A stretch of 64,000 bases of DNA, from contig CAKVNK010000002.1 of the NCBI GenBank assembly GCA_934777435.1, forward strand, positions 62,001 to 126,000, in the 5' to 3' direction. This DNA is from an uncultured Clostridia bacterium (GTDB taxonomy: Bacteria > Bacillota > Clostridia > Christensenellales > UBA1242). Below are positions 25,188-33,770 of this stretch, piece by piece; the stretch's first letter is position 1; each line of letters opens with the position of its first letter. The notes under the pieces are model-generated. The model was given only the letters and a program-made list of their open reading frames with translations, was not told the origin of the DNA and did no database searches. Made by a program: the position numbers and the translations under genes.

Positions 25188-27479
25188 ATGGAAAAAGTTG
25201 AAGTTAAAAAATCTGGTTTTTTATGTGTGGTTAAATACTGTGCACTGTTTTTTGTTTGTTTGGTTTTAAGCAATGCAAAAGTTAATGGTATAAGCCCATT
25301 TTTATTTGCTTTTTTGTTTGCGTGTGTTTATGTTGGGTTGGAAGAAAAGATTATGGCGGTTTTGGTGCTTGGTTCGGCTGTGATTGTAGATTTTAGCCTG
25401 CAAGCATTTTTAATTGCAATAACTTCGGTTGCTGTTTGCTTAATCAATTATTACATACACCGCTTGGCAAAACGTAAAATAAAACTTATAACCAACTTTT
25501 GTGTTTACTTGGTGTCGCTTGCTACATATGTTTATTACAATTACACAAACGTGTGGCTTTTATGTGGATATTTAATTCTTGGTTTAATTTCACTTTGGGT
25601 GTTCACGGTTGTTTGTCAGGTTATGGTGTTAAGGAAAAACTGCTTTAAACTCACTTTGGACGAGAGTGTATGTTTCTTGTTCACTGTGGCACTTTTAGGG
25701 CTGGGACTTGCACCTGTTAATCTTTATGGATTTGCAGTTTACAAATTGGTGCTTATGCTCACCATTTATTTATCAGTGGGTGTTGGCAGCCCTGTGCTGA
25801 CATATGCTTTAACTTTGGCTTTTGGAGTTGGTGTGTCGGTTGGCTTAAATAATCTTATGCCAGTGGCAGAGTTTGCTTGTTTAAGTTTGCTTTGCAGTAT
25901 GTTTTTAAGCCCTAACAAGTTTAAGATTGTTTTATCTTCACTGCTAGGTGCAATTTTTATTGAACTATATTTTGTGGGTGCAAATTATGATTTACTCTAT
26001 AATTTGTTACCTATTGCAAGTGCGATGGTTGTGTTTATGTGTATACCACAAAAAGGGCTTAACAGTTTGGCTGATTTGGTTTATGTTAAAAAAAGCGAAC
26101 TTACAAGCCGTAATCTTATCAACACCACAAGGCGAAATATTCACAAACGTATGAGTGAATTAAGCAACATTTTTTTAGAGATGAAGCAGATTCACCTAAA
26201 CATGATAAAAAAAGATTTAACGCATGCAGAATTGGTTGCAATGTTATCACGTGAAATCATTTCAAGTTGTTGCCGTGATTGTTTAGATAAAACCCGTTGC
26301 ACAAGGTCGTTAGGCAGTGAAAATCCAAGCAATCTGGAAAGTTTAATTGAAGTGGCGCTCAGCAAAGGTAAAGTTAGTTTGTTGGATATTCCAGCAGGAC
26401 TTACAAATAGGTGTGGAAAAATCAACAATTTAATTTCGCTTGTCAACCGATTGGCTGATGAGTATAAGCAATATAAAGGTATGGTTGCAGATGTTAATAA
26501 TGTGAAATATTTGCTGGCTGACCAAATGGGGGCGGTGTCTAGATTGCTGCTTGACATTGGTGATGAAATAGACACAAACGTAACTTTTGATATTGAACGT
26601 GAAAACAAAATCATATCTCGCTTGCTTAATCACAATGTTGAGTGTAAAGAAGTGCTATTGTATACTGAAAAAAACCAAGAGATGAACGCTATGCTGATTG
26701 TTAAAACCGGTGAAAAAGATTTGTCAATTATTGAAAAGGTGTTAACCGAAGTGCTTAAAACACCTATGCAAATTTCTGCAATCAAACCTATGGAAGAATC
26801 TGGCTTTAACGCTATCAGTTTACGCAAACAATCTAAATATGACTGTGCGTTTGGTTTGGCAAGTTGTTGCAAGGCCGGCAATGAAGAAAGTGGAGATTGT
26901 CATAGTATTATTCGTTTGGGTAAGGATAAATTTTTACTTGCTTTATGTGACGGTATGGGGGCTGGCAAGTCTGCACATCAAATGAGTGCAATGACATTAA
27001 GCCTTATTGAAAATTTTTATAAAGTAGGCTTTGAAAATGATGTGATTTTGGAAAGTGTTAACAAACTGCTTGCAATAAATAATCAAGAAAACTATTCAAC
27101 ACTTGATGTCTGCTTATTAGATTTAGATAAGCAAATGGCAGATTTTGTTAAAGTTGGTGCCCCTTATGGCTTGGTTAAGCATGCGTCTAGCATAGAGTTG
27201 ATTGAAGGAGGTGCTTTGCCTATCGGTGCGTTGGATAGCATAAACCCTTCAATTTATCAAACTGTCATTTCCACCAAAGATATTGTTATTATGGCAACTG
27301 ACGGTATAACTGACGCATTTGAAACAACCGAAAACCTTGAAGATTTTGTTTTACATTTGGTAAGCACAAATCCGCAAGTGTTGGCAGAAACAATTTTAAA
27401 TCAAGCAGTGTATCTAAACAACAATTCCGCTAAAGACGATATGACCGTGCTTGTTGCTAGAACATACTTGAAAAATTAA
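25188..27479 (+). CDS. spoIIE: Stage II sporulation protein E, PP2C phosphatase
   Basis: 763 residues against 827 in Bacillus subtilis. About ten hydrophobic helices occupy residues 10-310, a regulatory region follows (about 320-540) with a Cys-rich SSCCRDCLDKTRC stretch, and the C-terminal PP2C domain (about 550-763) has the metal motifs ESGDCHS, LCDGMGAGKSA and MATDGITDAF. In known sporulators SpoIIE dephosphorylates SpoIIAA in the forespore septum and activates sigma F. The following tilS gene matches the Bacillus spoIIE-tilS neighbourhood. The 3' end is partly duplicated downstream. Confidence 0.95.
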   Translation: MEKVEVKKSGFLCVVKYCALFFVCLVLSNAKVNGISPFLFAFLFACVYVGLEEKIMAVLVLGSAVIVDFSLQAFLIAITSVAVCLINYYIHRLAKRKIKLITNFCVYLVSLATYVYYNYTNVWLLCGYLILGLISLWVFTVVCQVMVLRKNCFKLTLDESVCFLFTVALLGLGLAPVNLYGFAVYKLVLMLTIYLSVGVGSPVLTYALTLAFGVGVSVGLNNLMPVAEFACLSLLCSMFLSPNKFKIVLSSLLGAIFIELYFVGANYDLLYNLLPIASAMVVFMCIPQKGLNSLADLVYVKKSELTSRNLINTTRRNIHKRMSELSNIFLEMKQIHLNMIKKDLTHAELVAMLSREIISSCCRDCLDKTRCTRSLGSENPSNLESLIEVALSKGKVSLLDIPAGLTNRCGKINNLISLVNRLADEYKQYKGMVADVNNVKYLLADQMGAVSRLLLDIGDEIDTNVTFDIERENKIISRLLNHNVECKEVLLYTEKNQEMNAMLIVKTGEKDLSIIEKVLTEVLKTPMQISAIKPMEESGFNAISLRKQSKYDCAFGLASCCKAGNEESGDCHSIIRLGKDKFLLALCDGMGAGKSAHQMSAMTLSLIENFYKVGFENDVILESVNKLLAINNQENYSTLDVCLLDLDKQMADFVKVGAPYGLVKHASSIELIEGGALPIGALDSINPSIYQTVISTKDIVIMATDGITDAFETTENLEDFVLHLVSTNPQVLAETILNQAVYLNNNSAKDDMTVLVARTYLKN

Positions 27480-27526
27480 AATAAGTTCAAAATATGATAT
27501 TTAAAAAAGTTTAAAGAAAGTGCAAA

Positions 27527-27581
27527 AGCACGGACATGGAATTATCACCGTGCTTGTTGCTAGGACATACTTGAAGAACTA
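27527..27581 (+). repeat. Hairpin plus partial copy of the spoIIE 3' end
   Basis: Bases 27547-27581 match 27444-27478, the last codons of spoIIE, at 32 of 35 positions. The copy begins inside a hairpin whose arms AGCACGG and CCGTGCT lie at 27527-27533 and 27548-27554. It looks like a decayed tandem duplication and is not coding. Confidence 0.75.
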
Positions 27582-27673
27582 GGTTAAACTTAATAAAAAA
27601 ATTTAATAAAAAATTTCAACCTAAACAATAATTTAATTATCAATTAAAAATCCATAAAATTTTTTAAATAGTA

Positions 27674-27702
27674 TTGCAAAACGGCCAAATTTGGTGTATA
27701 AT
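27674..27702 (+). promoter_or_regulatory. Sigma-A-type promoter of tilS
   Basis: -35 TTGCAA (27674-27679), 17-base spacer, -10 TATAAT (27697-27702). It gives tilS independent expression from spoIIE. Confidence 0.78.
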
Positions 27703-27754
27703 CAAACCGAATTTAAAAAATTTTTAAATTTTTTGCAAAAAAGGAAATATTTTT

Positions 27755-29101
27755 ATGGAAAATGTGCTTGAATTTATCAAAAAAAATAATATGATTAAAC
27801 CTGGTGAAATTATCGGTGTGGCTTGCTCTGGCGGACGTGATAGCATTTGCTTATTGCATTATTTAAACTCTATCAAATCTGATTTGGACTGCGAAGTGGT
27901 TGCTGTTAACATTGACCACGGCATTAGACCAAGCAGTGCATTTGACACTGAATTTGTTATGAAGTTTTGTAAAGAACATAACATCAGGGCTTACAAGTTT
28001 AAAGTGGAAGCATTAAAAGTTGCCAAAGACGAAAAGATGACAGTTGAACAAGCAGCACGCAAAGTTAGATATGGTGTGTTTGAAACTGTTATGCAACGTG
28101 GTTTGGTTGATAAAATTGCTTTGGCTCATCACTTAAATGACCAAGCCGAAACAGTTTTGCTTAACATTGTGCGTGGTGCTGGACTTTCTGGTGCACGTGG
28201 TATGGACCCTGTGCGTGATGGCGTTTATATTCGTCCGTTGCTTGAAACTCCACGTGAAGAAATTATGTCTTACATTGATGAAAACGGCCTTGAATTTGTT
28301 GAAGACGAAACAAATGCAGACATTGAATTCAGCCGTAACTATATCCGCAACATTGTTATGCCAGCACTTAGAAAACGCTTTAAAGGTGTTGATAGAAACA
28401 TTATCAATTTCAGCAAAATTTGTGCTCAAGACGATAACTATATTAACAGCCAAATTGACTATGGCACAATCATTGAAAATGCAGACGTAACCAAAATACC
28501 ATTTGCATATTTCTATCAAGATAAAGCCATTGTTAACCGTATTTTGAAAAAGGTGTTGTCAAGATTCTCTCAACAAGATATTGAAAGCCGTCACATTAAT
28601 ATGGTGCGTGAATTTGCTTTGGAAGCAAACAATGGTGCAATCATCAACTTACCTTTTAAAATTAAAGTAAGCAAAGAATATGATTATATTGTTATCGGTA
28701 ATATCAAAAAACGTGATATTGTTGTTGGTGAATATCCATTTAGAAGTGGCAAACTTAAAATACAAGGTTATGGCACAATTCGTACAACTTCAAGCAAAGT
28801 TAAAAATGAACAAAAATTACACCAACATGTTATTGATGCAGACAAATTGCCAGCAAATGCTGTTTGGCGTTTCAGACAAGAAGGAGACACTTTCTCACCA
28901 CTTGGTTTAGACGGAACAAAGAAGTTGAAGGAATACTTTATTGATAAAAAGATACCACAACGTATGCGTGATGAAATACCTGTTTTGGCAGTTGGTAACA
29001 CTGTTCTTGCCATTGCTGATATTGAAATTGCAGATAGCATTAAAGTAACAGACACAACAAAACAACTTTACAAAATCAACTATGAAAAAGATTTAGTTTA
29101 G
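27755..29101 (+). CDS. tilS: tRNA(Ile)-lysidine synthetase
   Basis: 448 residues. The PP-loop SGGRDS (residues 25-30) binds ATP; an HHLNDQAETVLLNIVRGAGLSGARGM block is the TilS family signature; the C-terminal domain contains RFRQEGDTFSPLGLDGTKKLKEYFID. The enzyme attaches lysine to C34 of tRNA-Ile2 so that it reads AUA, an essential step. AAAGGAAAT precedes the ATG, and it has its own promoter 50 bases upstream. Confidence 0.97.
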   Translation: MENVLEFIKKNNMIKPGEIIGVACSGGRDSICLLHYLNSIKSDLDCEVVAVNIDHGIRPSSAFDTEFVMKFCKEHNIRAYKFKVEALKVAKDEKMTVEQAARKVRYGVFETVMQRGLVDKIALAHHLNDQAETVLLNIVRGAGLSGARGMDPVRDGVYIRPLLETPREEIMSYIDENGLEFVEDETNADIEFSRNYIRNIVMPALRKRFKGVDRNIINFSKICAQDDNYINSQIDYGTIIENADVTKIPFAYFYQDKAIVNRILKKVLSRFSQQDIESRHINMVREFALEANNGAIINLPFKIKVSKEYDYIVIGNIKKRDIVVGEYPFRSGKLKIQGYGTIRTTSSKVKNEQKLHQHVIDADKLPANAVWRFRQEGDTFSPLGLDGTKKLKEYFIDKKIPQRMRDEIPVLAVGNTVLAIADIEIADSIKVTDTTKQLYKINYEKDLV

Positions 29102-29107
29102 TCTAAT

Positions 29108-29139
29108 AAAAAAGCCACCTGTTATAAGGTGACTTTTTT
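29108..29139 (+). terminator. Terminator of tilS
   Basis: AAGCCACCT pairs with AGGTGACTT around GTTATA and is followed by six T. The rest of 29140-29332 is AT-rich with nothing recognised. Confidence 0.85.
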
Positions 29140-29332
29140 GTTGCTATTTATTATTGAATCTGCTGTTTGTCATTTTGTAAAATTTGCTATTTAACTTATT
29201 GTTAGAAATACTGTTTAACTTGTTATTGAAACGACATAAAATATAATTGCTTAATTTTTAAATCTTCAATTTTTTATTATTTTGTATTTTAGTGTTTTAA
29301 TCATATATTGTGTGTTATATGTTAAGTGAACA

Positions 29333-30241
29333 CTAATTAATGCGTTTATCGTTGCCTGTGAGTTGTATGTTTAGGCTGAGTGCTTTGTTTGCAAGACGGC
29401 TATAAATACGTTCGTCATAACGGTCCAACAACTTTTCTTGATTAAGGTTGGTTGTTATAAGTGTTGGCAGATTATTTACTTGGCGAGTGTTGATAAGGTT
29501 ATATAAATATTCCTTTGTAACATTTTTTAAAATTGGTTCTGTGCCAAGATCATCAATCAACAAAATATCGGCTGAAAGGCAATCGGCAAAATCAAAGTTT
29601 TTGCCTATATGATAAAGGCGTGCAAGTTCATTAAGTTCAAATGCGGTTTTATAGCATACAACATAACTGCGTTTAATCATTTCGTTTGCTACGCACTCTA
29701 ACAAAAATGTTTTGCCAGTGCCTGCACCACCAACTAAACAGATATTTATTTTGCTTACACTTGGGTATTTTTCACACCATGCTTTTAAAAGTGTGCAAGT
29801 TTTGATGTCGTTTTCGTTCATCAAATTTTTGTTGCATTGGTCAAAAGACTTGAATTGATTTTGACTGCTAACTTGCATTGAAAGTTTTTTGTTTAAAGCC
29901 TGTTGTAAGCAGTTGCAAATGCGTCCGCCAACCACGCCAGTATCGTTGCAGATAGGACAGTCATATTTTGGTTGCATATCTGCTGGGTTGATATTGTTGG
30001 CTTTTAAGTATTGATTTATTTTACCTTTTAATTCTTGCAAGTCGTATTTCAAAGTTAAATTTTCTTGTTCATATTTGCTTTTTATGTATTCCAACTCTGT
30101 TTTTGTGTAAGCGGAATATAAAGCGTCAAACTCTGGGTTTTGGCGTAAGGCTAGCACAAAATCTTCTGCCTTTTCTTGTGCTTGAATACGTTTTAACATA
30201 AATTGCTGTTTAACATCGTCAATTAATTTGCGTTTGTTCAT
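29333..30241 (-). CDS. dnaI: Helicase loader DnaI (DnaC-like AAA+ ATPase)
   Basis: 302 residues from the ATG at 30241, which has a strong GGAGGT site; the frame opens seven codons earlier inside dnaB. The N-terminal helicase-interaction region ends in a zinc-ribbon-like CPICNDTG..GRICNC block (about residues 95-115). The AAA+ domain has Walker A GGAGTGKT, Walker B ILLIDDLGTEP, and a sensor/arginine segment near YDERIYSRL. It loads the replicative helicase at the origin and at restart sites. It begins two bases after dnaB ends. Confidence 0.93.
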   Translation of the reverse strand: MNKRKLIDDVKQQFMLKRIQAQEKAEDFVLALRQNPEFDALYSAYTKTELEYIKSKYEQENLTLKYDLQELKGKINQYLKANNINPADMQPKYDCPICNDTGVVGGRICNCLQQALNKKLSMQVSSQNQFKSFDQCNKNLMNENDIKTCTLLKAWCEKYPSVSKINICLVGGAGTGKTFLLECVANEMIKRSYVVCYKTAFELNELARLYHIGKNFDFADCLSADILLIDDLGTEPILKNVTKEYLYNLINTRQVNNLPTLITTNLNQEKLLDRYDERIYSRLANKALSLNIQLTGNDKRIN

Positions 30242-30242
30242 G

Positions 30243-31679
30243 CTATACCTCCACTTCGTCAAGGTTGGTTATAAAACTTGCAATTTGTTCTTTGGTGTAA
30301 TTGTTGTGAATAAAGTCTGATTTTTCTGTATCTTCAACTTTGGTTTGTTTTGCTTGTTCAAGTGTTTTTGTGCCAGCAGTGTTCCAGTTAGACAATATCT
30401 TATTCAAATATTGCAAAGCATTTGTTTTGCCAGCACTAAGGTCAGAGGCATAAAGCACAACATCATGTGCAAAGCCCCAATCGCCAGTCCACACTGCATA
30501 AAAACTGCGGTCGCCATTATTCACGTTCCTTGCAAGTTTTAAGTGAGTTAAAACTTCTTTAATCTTGCTGTCCATTGCTAAATTATCGTTAATATATTGA
30601 TTATAAGAGGCAAGGTTTACAATGCCTAAACGGAAAAGTTTAAGCAAAATGTTGTTAAAACCTTCCAATGTGCGAATTGACGATTTAAAACAGTTGTCGG
30701 CAATGGTGATTAATGTTTGTTGGTCAAAGCCCATATTTTGCCAGTTAACTATGTAAGAATCAATTTCTTTTGTAACATCTTCATAATAGATGCCTAATTC
30801 ACGGTTGATTGCAATGGCAAGGTTGAATAAATTTTCCTTTTCATTTTCATAGTTTTCGATTTCTGGTATGCTGGTTAAACGCATTTCAAAATATTTGGTT
30901 AAGGCTTCGTCCAAAATATTTATATCCAGCCTGCGTTTTTTTGTTTTAAAACTTTTAACAATATAAATAATTGTGTTGAGTTCAAAGCCGTAAGATTTAA
31001 GCCATTTGTTCAACAATTCCTTATCTTCAATTTGAACTTTACGTTTACTGCCCATAGCGGATAAAATAAGGCTCATTTGGTCGTCTACGATGCCAAGTTC
31101 TTCAATCTTTTCATTGATTTGTTCAATGGATAAAATGCCTTGTCGGATCCAATCTTTTGCAACGGTTAAGCAATAATTTGGGCCGATATTAAAGCCTTTG
31201 TTGTCTGTGCAATATTTAACAATGGCAATAAGGGCAGGTTGAGGAATGTGTTTATGCTCGATAAGGTCGTAAAACTCGGTCATTTCATTTGGTGTGAGCA
31301 TACGTTCAGCAAAACACTCTTGCAACTGTATATTAAAATCAGCATATTTATCAATTTTATATTTTTTAACACTGCCAGCATTTGATAATATTGGCAAGTA
31401 TCTAACTTCAATAGGGTTGGTTGAAAGCACTTTAACAAGCCCCATTTCTTCCCAGTATTTGAAAAGAGAAACAACATCTTCTTCACAAACTTTTAAAGTG
31501 TTGGCAAAAAATTCAAGCGAATTGTCCGCTTCGTCTGCGCTGGAACACTTGCTTAAACCAAGCAAATAGGCTTTAACGCAAAGGTCAGGTGCTTTTGGCA
31601 GATATTCGTTAATAAAAGTGTTGTCTATAATGGTTTTGTTGTTTGCAACATAACCAGGGCTAAATTTACAAAAACTCAT
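30243..31679 (-). CDS. dnaB: Replication initiation protein of the Bacillus DnaB/DnaD family
   Basis: 478 residues, close to the 472 of B. subtilis DnaB (not the E. coli helicase of that name). An N-terminal winged-helix region (about 30-110) includes FKYWEEMGLVKVL. Two DnaD/DnaB-type helical domains follow, near residues 125-185 (NEMTEFYDLIEHKHIP) and 290-360 (VNWQNMGFDQQTLITIADNC). The family remodels origin DNA and recruits DnaI with the helicase. It forms an operon with dnaI. The ATG at 31679 is preceded by a promoter but no Shine-Dalgarno site. Confidence 0.85.
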   Translation of the reverse strand: MSFCKFSPGYVANNKTIIDNTFINEYLPKAPDLCVKAYLLGLSKCSSADEADNSLEFFANTLKVCEEDVVSLFKYWEEMGLVKVLSTNPIEVRYLPILSNAGSVKKYKIDKYADFNIQLQECFAERMLTPNEMTEFYDLIEHKHIPQPALIAIVKYCTDNKGFNIGPNYCLTVAKDWIRQGILSIEQINEKIEELGIVDDQMSLILSAMGSKRKVQIEDKELLNKWLKSYGFELNTIIYIVKSFKTKKRRLDINILDEALTKYFEMRLTSIPEIENYENEKENLFNLAIAINRELGIYYEDVTKEIDSYIVNWQNMGFDQQTLITIADNCFKSSIRTLEGFNNILLKLFRLGIVNLASYNQYINDNLAMDSKIKEVLTHLKLARNVNNGDRSFYAVWTGDWGFAHDVVLYASDLSAGKTNALQYLNKILSNWNTAGTKTLEQAKQTKVEDTEKSDFIHNNYTKEQIASFITNLDEVEV

Positions 31680-31685
31680 ACTGAT

Positions 31686-31714
31686 ATTTTAGCACATATT
31701 TTTGTCATAGCCAA
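31686..31714 (-). promoter_or_regulatory. Promoter of dnaB-dnaI, probable leaderless transcript
   Basis: On the minus strand, -35 TTGGCT (31709-31714), 17-base spacer, -10 TAAAAT (31686-31691) with extended TGC, six bases to the ATG at 31679. The nearest DnaA box starts six bases upstream of the -35. Confidence 0.72.
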
Positions 31715-31719
31715 AGGAG

Positions 31720-31773
31720 TTATCCACAATTTCACCCCAGTTATCCACAATTTTGGGCTTTTAATGTGGATAA
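31720..31773. promoter_or_regulatory. Cluster of three consensus DnaA boxes
   Basis: TTATCCACA at 31720-31728 and 31741-31749, and the inverted TGTGGATAA at 31765-31773, all perfect. They lie immediately upstream of the dnaB-dnaI promoter, between it and the divergent peptidase gene. DnaA binding could regulate the operon, or the cluster could be a DnaA-titrating or accessory replication site. Confidence 0.85.
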
Positions 31774-31873
31774 CTTTTGTTTTTATGTGCGTAACCTAAT
31801 TTTGACAAAGTTTTGCGTATTTTGAAAGTTTTTGTTCTGTTCTATCTTTTTTGATTGAAGCATATTTTAACAT

Positions 31874-33394
31874 ATGAAAAAATTGTTCAATATAAAGATT
31901 TTAAAAAGACACCTTTGTTTGCGTCTAGTATATGCGTTTTTTTTGTCTGCCTTTGCTTTTTTGCTGGTGGGTTGTAAAAAGGCGGACAACCTTGACAAAA
32001 TTGGCAAGAATTTAACCAATTATAATATAGCGGTAGATTTTGATAATGCAAAAAAATCAATTTCAGCAAACCAACAAGTTGATTATGTGAATTCAAGTGA
32101 CACGGTTTTAAAGCATGTTAAATTTCATTTATATCCAAAATATTTTGAGTTGGGTGCAACGGACAAGGTTGTTGCACAAACCAAAGTGAACAACTGCTAC
32201 AAGCACGGTATGAGTTATTGTAAATTTGAAATAACTTGCCTTAAAGCAGACGGTAAAGATGTTGCGGTTGTTTTGGAAGGGGAAAATGATGGAATTTTAA
32301 ACGTAAATTTAACAACTAGCCTTATGCCAACTGAACGTGTAAAAATTGAAATGCAATATAACATAAGTTTGCCAAATTGTGAACACCGCTTTGGTTATGG
32401 TGACGACACAACAAATCTTGCAAACTTTTATCCGGTTGCTTGCGTTTATGAGCAAGGAAAAGGGTTTTCAATCAATCCATACAATGCAAATGGTGACCCA
32501 TTTTATAGTGATTGTGCAAATTATGTGGTTAATTTAACTTACGATAGCAATTTGGTTGTGGCTGGCACAGGTGTTCAAACTGCAGTAAAGCAACAAAGCG
32601 GAAAAATTGAAACAAAATTTAATGCAAAAGTGGTGCGTGATTTTGCGTGCGTGATAAGTGATAAGTTTGAATATAAAACCGCAAAGGCTGGCAAGGTTGA
32701 AGTTAACTACTTTTATTATAATGATGCCAATGCTGATTTGTCGCTTAAATCGGCTGTTGATGCGATAAACACCTTTTCAAACAAATTTGGGGCTTATCCT
32801 TATCAAACTTTTTCAGTTGTAAAGTGCGACTTTTTGCATGGGGGCATGGAATATCCAAATCTTGTTATGATAAGTGATGAGATTGATAACCTTGATGACT
32901 ATATAAATGTGATTATACATGAAACCGCACATCAATGGTGGTATGGCTTGGTTGGTAATGATGAATATAATTTGCCATGGCTTGACGAAGCATTGACAGA
33001 ATTTTCAACTGCTTTGTTTTATGACTATAACAAAGGTTACAATTTAACACATAATCAAATTGTAAAAGCTAACAAAGAAAACTACACATTGTTTATCACT
33101 GTATATCAAGATGTGTTGGGTGCGATTGACACAAGCATGCGTGCAGTTAATGAATATAACACTGAACCAGAGTACACATATTGCACCTATGTTAAAGGCA
33201 CACTTATGTATGAAAGTTTGTTTGCATTAATTGGTGAAAGAAAATTTATTAAAGCGACACAAAAATATTTTGAAACCAACAAATTTAAAAATGCAAATAT
33301 TGATGATTTGATTGATGCCTTTTCTTCTGCGTCTGGCAGTGATATGCAATCATTTTTCGATAGTTGGATTAAAGGCAAGGTTGTTATAAACTAA
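31874..33394 (+). CDS. M1-family metallopeptidase lipoprotein
   Basis: 506 residues. Signal peptide with lipobox LVGC (Cys about residue 34) predicts lipid anchoring outside the cell. An N-terminal beta domain leads to the gluzincin core: HGGMEYP takes the place of the substrate-binding GAMEN motif, HETAHQWW gives zinc ligands His349 and His353 and catalytic Glu350, and Glu372 in LDEALTEF is the third ligand. Lacking the large C-terminal helical domain of PepN, it resembles short surface M1 peptidases. No convincing promoter or Shine-Dalgarno site was found before the ATG. Confidence 0.9.
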   Translation: MKKLFNIKILKRHLCLRLVYAFFLSAFAFLLVGCKKADNLDKIGKNLTNYNIAVDFDNAKKSISANQQVDYVNSSDTVLKHVKFHLYPKYFELGATDKVVAQTKVNNCYKHGMSYCKFEITCLKADGKDVAVVLEGENDGILNVNLTTSLMPTERVKIEMQYNISLPNCEHRFGYGDDTTNLANFYPVACVYEQGKGFSINPYNANGDPFYSDCANYVVNLTYDSNLVVAGTGVQTAVKQQSGKIETKFNAKVVRDFACVISDKFEYKTAKAGKVEVNYFYYNDANADLSLKSAVDAINTFSNKFGAYPYQTFSVVKCDFLHGGMEYPNLVMISDEIDNLDDYINVIIHETAHQWWYGLVGNDEYNLPWLDEALTEFSTALFYDYNKGYNLTHNQIVKANKENYTLFITVYQDVLGAIDTSMRAVNEYNTEPEYTYCTYVKGTLMYESLFALIGERKFIKATQKYFETNKFKNANIDDLIDAFSSASGSDMQSFFDSWIKGKVVIN

Positions 33395-33643
33395 ATTTAA
33401 TCTTACTTTGTTTGTCTAACTAAAAATTTAAAATTGTATTTTTAAACTTTGTGTTGTTAAAGTGGTGAGAAAAAGAAAGAGAAAAGTTTAAAATTAAATT
33501 AACCTTTTAAGGAAACAGAAAAAATTAAAAAATAAAAATTTTAATTAAATTGTTAAAAAATTAATAAAAAACACGTAAAAAATTAAAAAATAATTAAAAA
33601 CTTAAATAAAAATCTATATTTTCGGTGATTTTAAAAATATTAG

Positions 33644-33668
33644 AAAGGGAATTTTAAATTCCTTTTTT
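33644..33668 (+). terminator. Terminator after the M1 peptidase gene
   Basis: AAAGGGAATTT pairs with AAATTCCTTT with one bulged G and ends in a run of T. Confidence 0.75.
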
Positions 33669-33734
33669 CTACTTTTTTATCTATTTTATTTTGCATTTTA
33701 TGTAAGGTGTAAATTTAAAACAAGTTTATTTTGG

Positions 33735-33763
33735 TTGAAATTTTAAACTAGTTTTATTATACT
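33735..33763 (+). promoter_or_regulatory. Sigma-A-type promoter, probable leaderless transcript
   Basis: -35 TTGAAA (33735-33740), 17-base spacer, -10 TATACT (33758-33763), seven bases to the ATG at 33771. No Shine-Dalgarno site. Confidence 0.82.
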
Positions 33764-33770
33764 TTAATTA

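Larger units (their letters stand above)
33395..33770 (+). other. AT-rich intergenic region
   Basis: 376 bases with very high A+T. It contains the peptidase terminator (33644-33668) and the exporter promoter (33735-33763); nothing else was seen. Confidence 0.7.

Noticed and set aside
31720..31773. Chromosomal replication origin
   Set aside because: DnaA boxes are present but dnaA, dnaN and a clear unwinding element are not; a regulatory or titration site is more likely.
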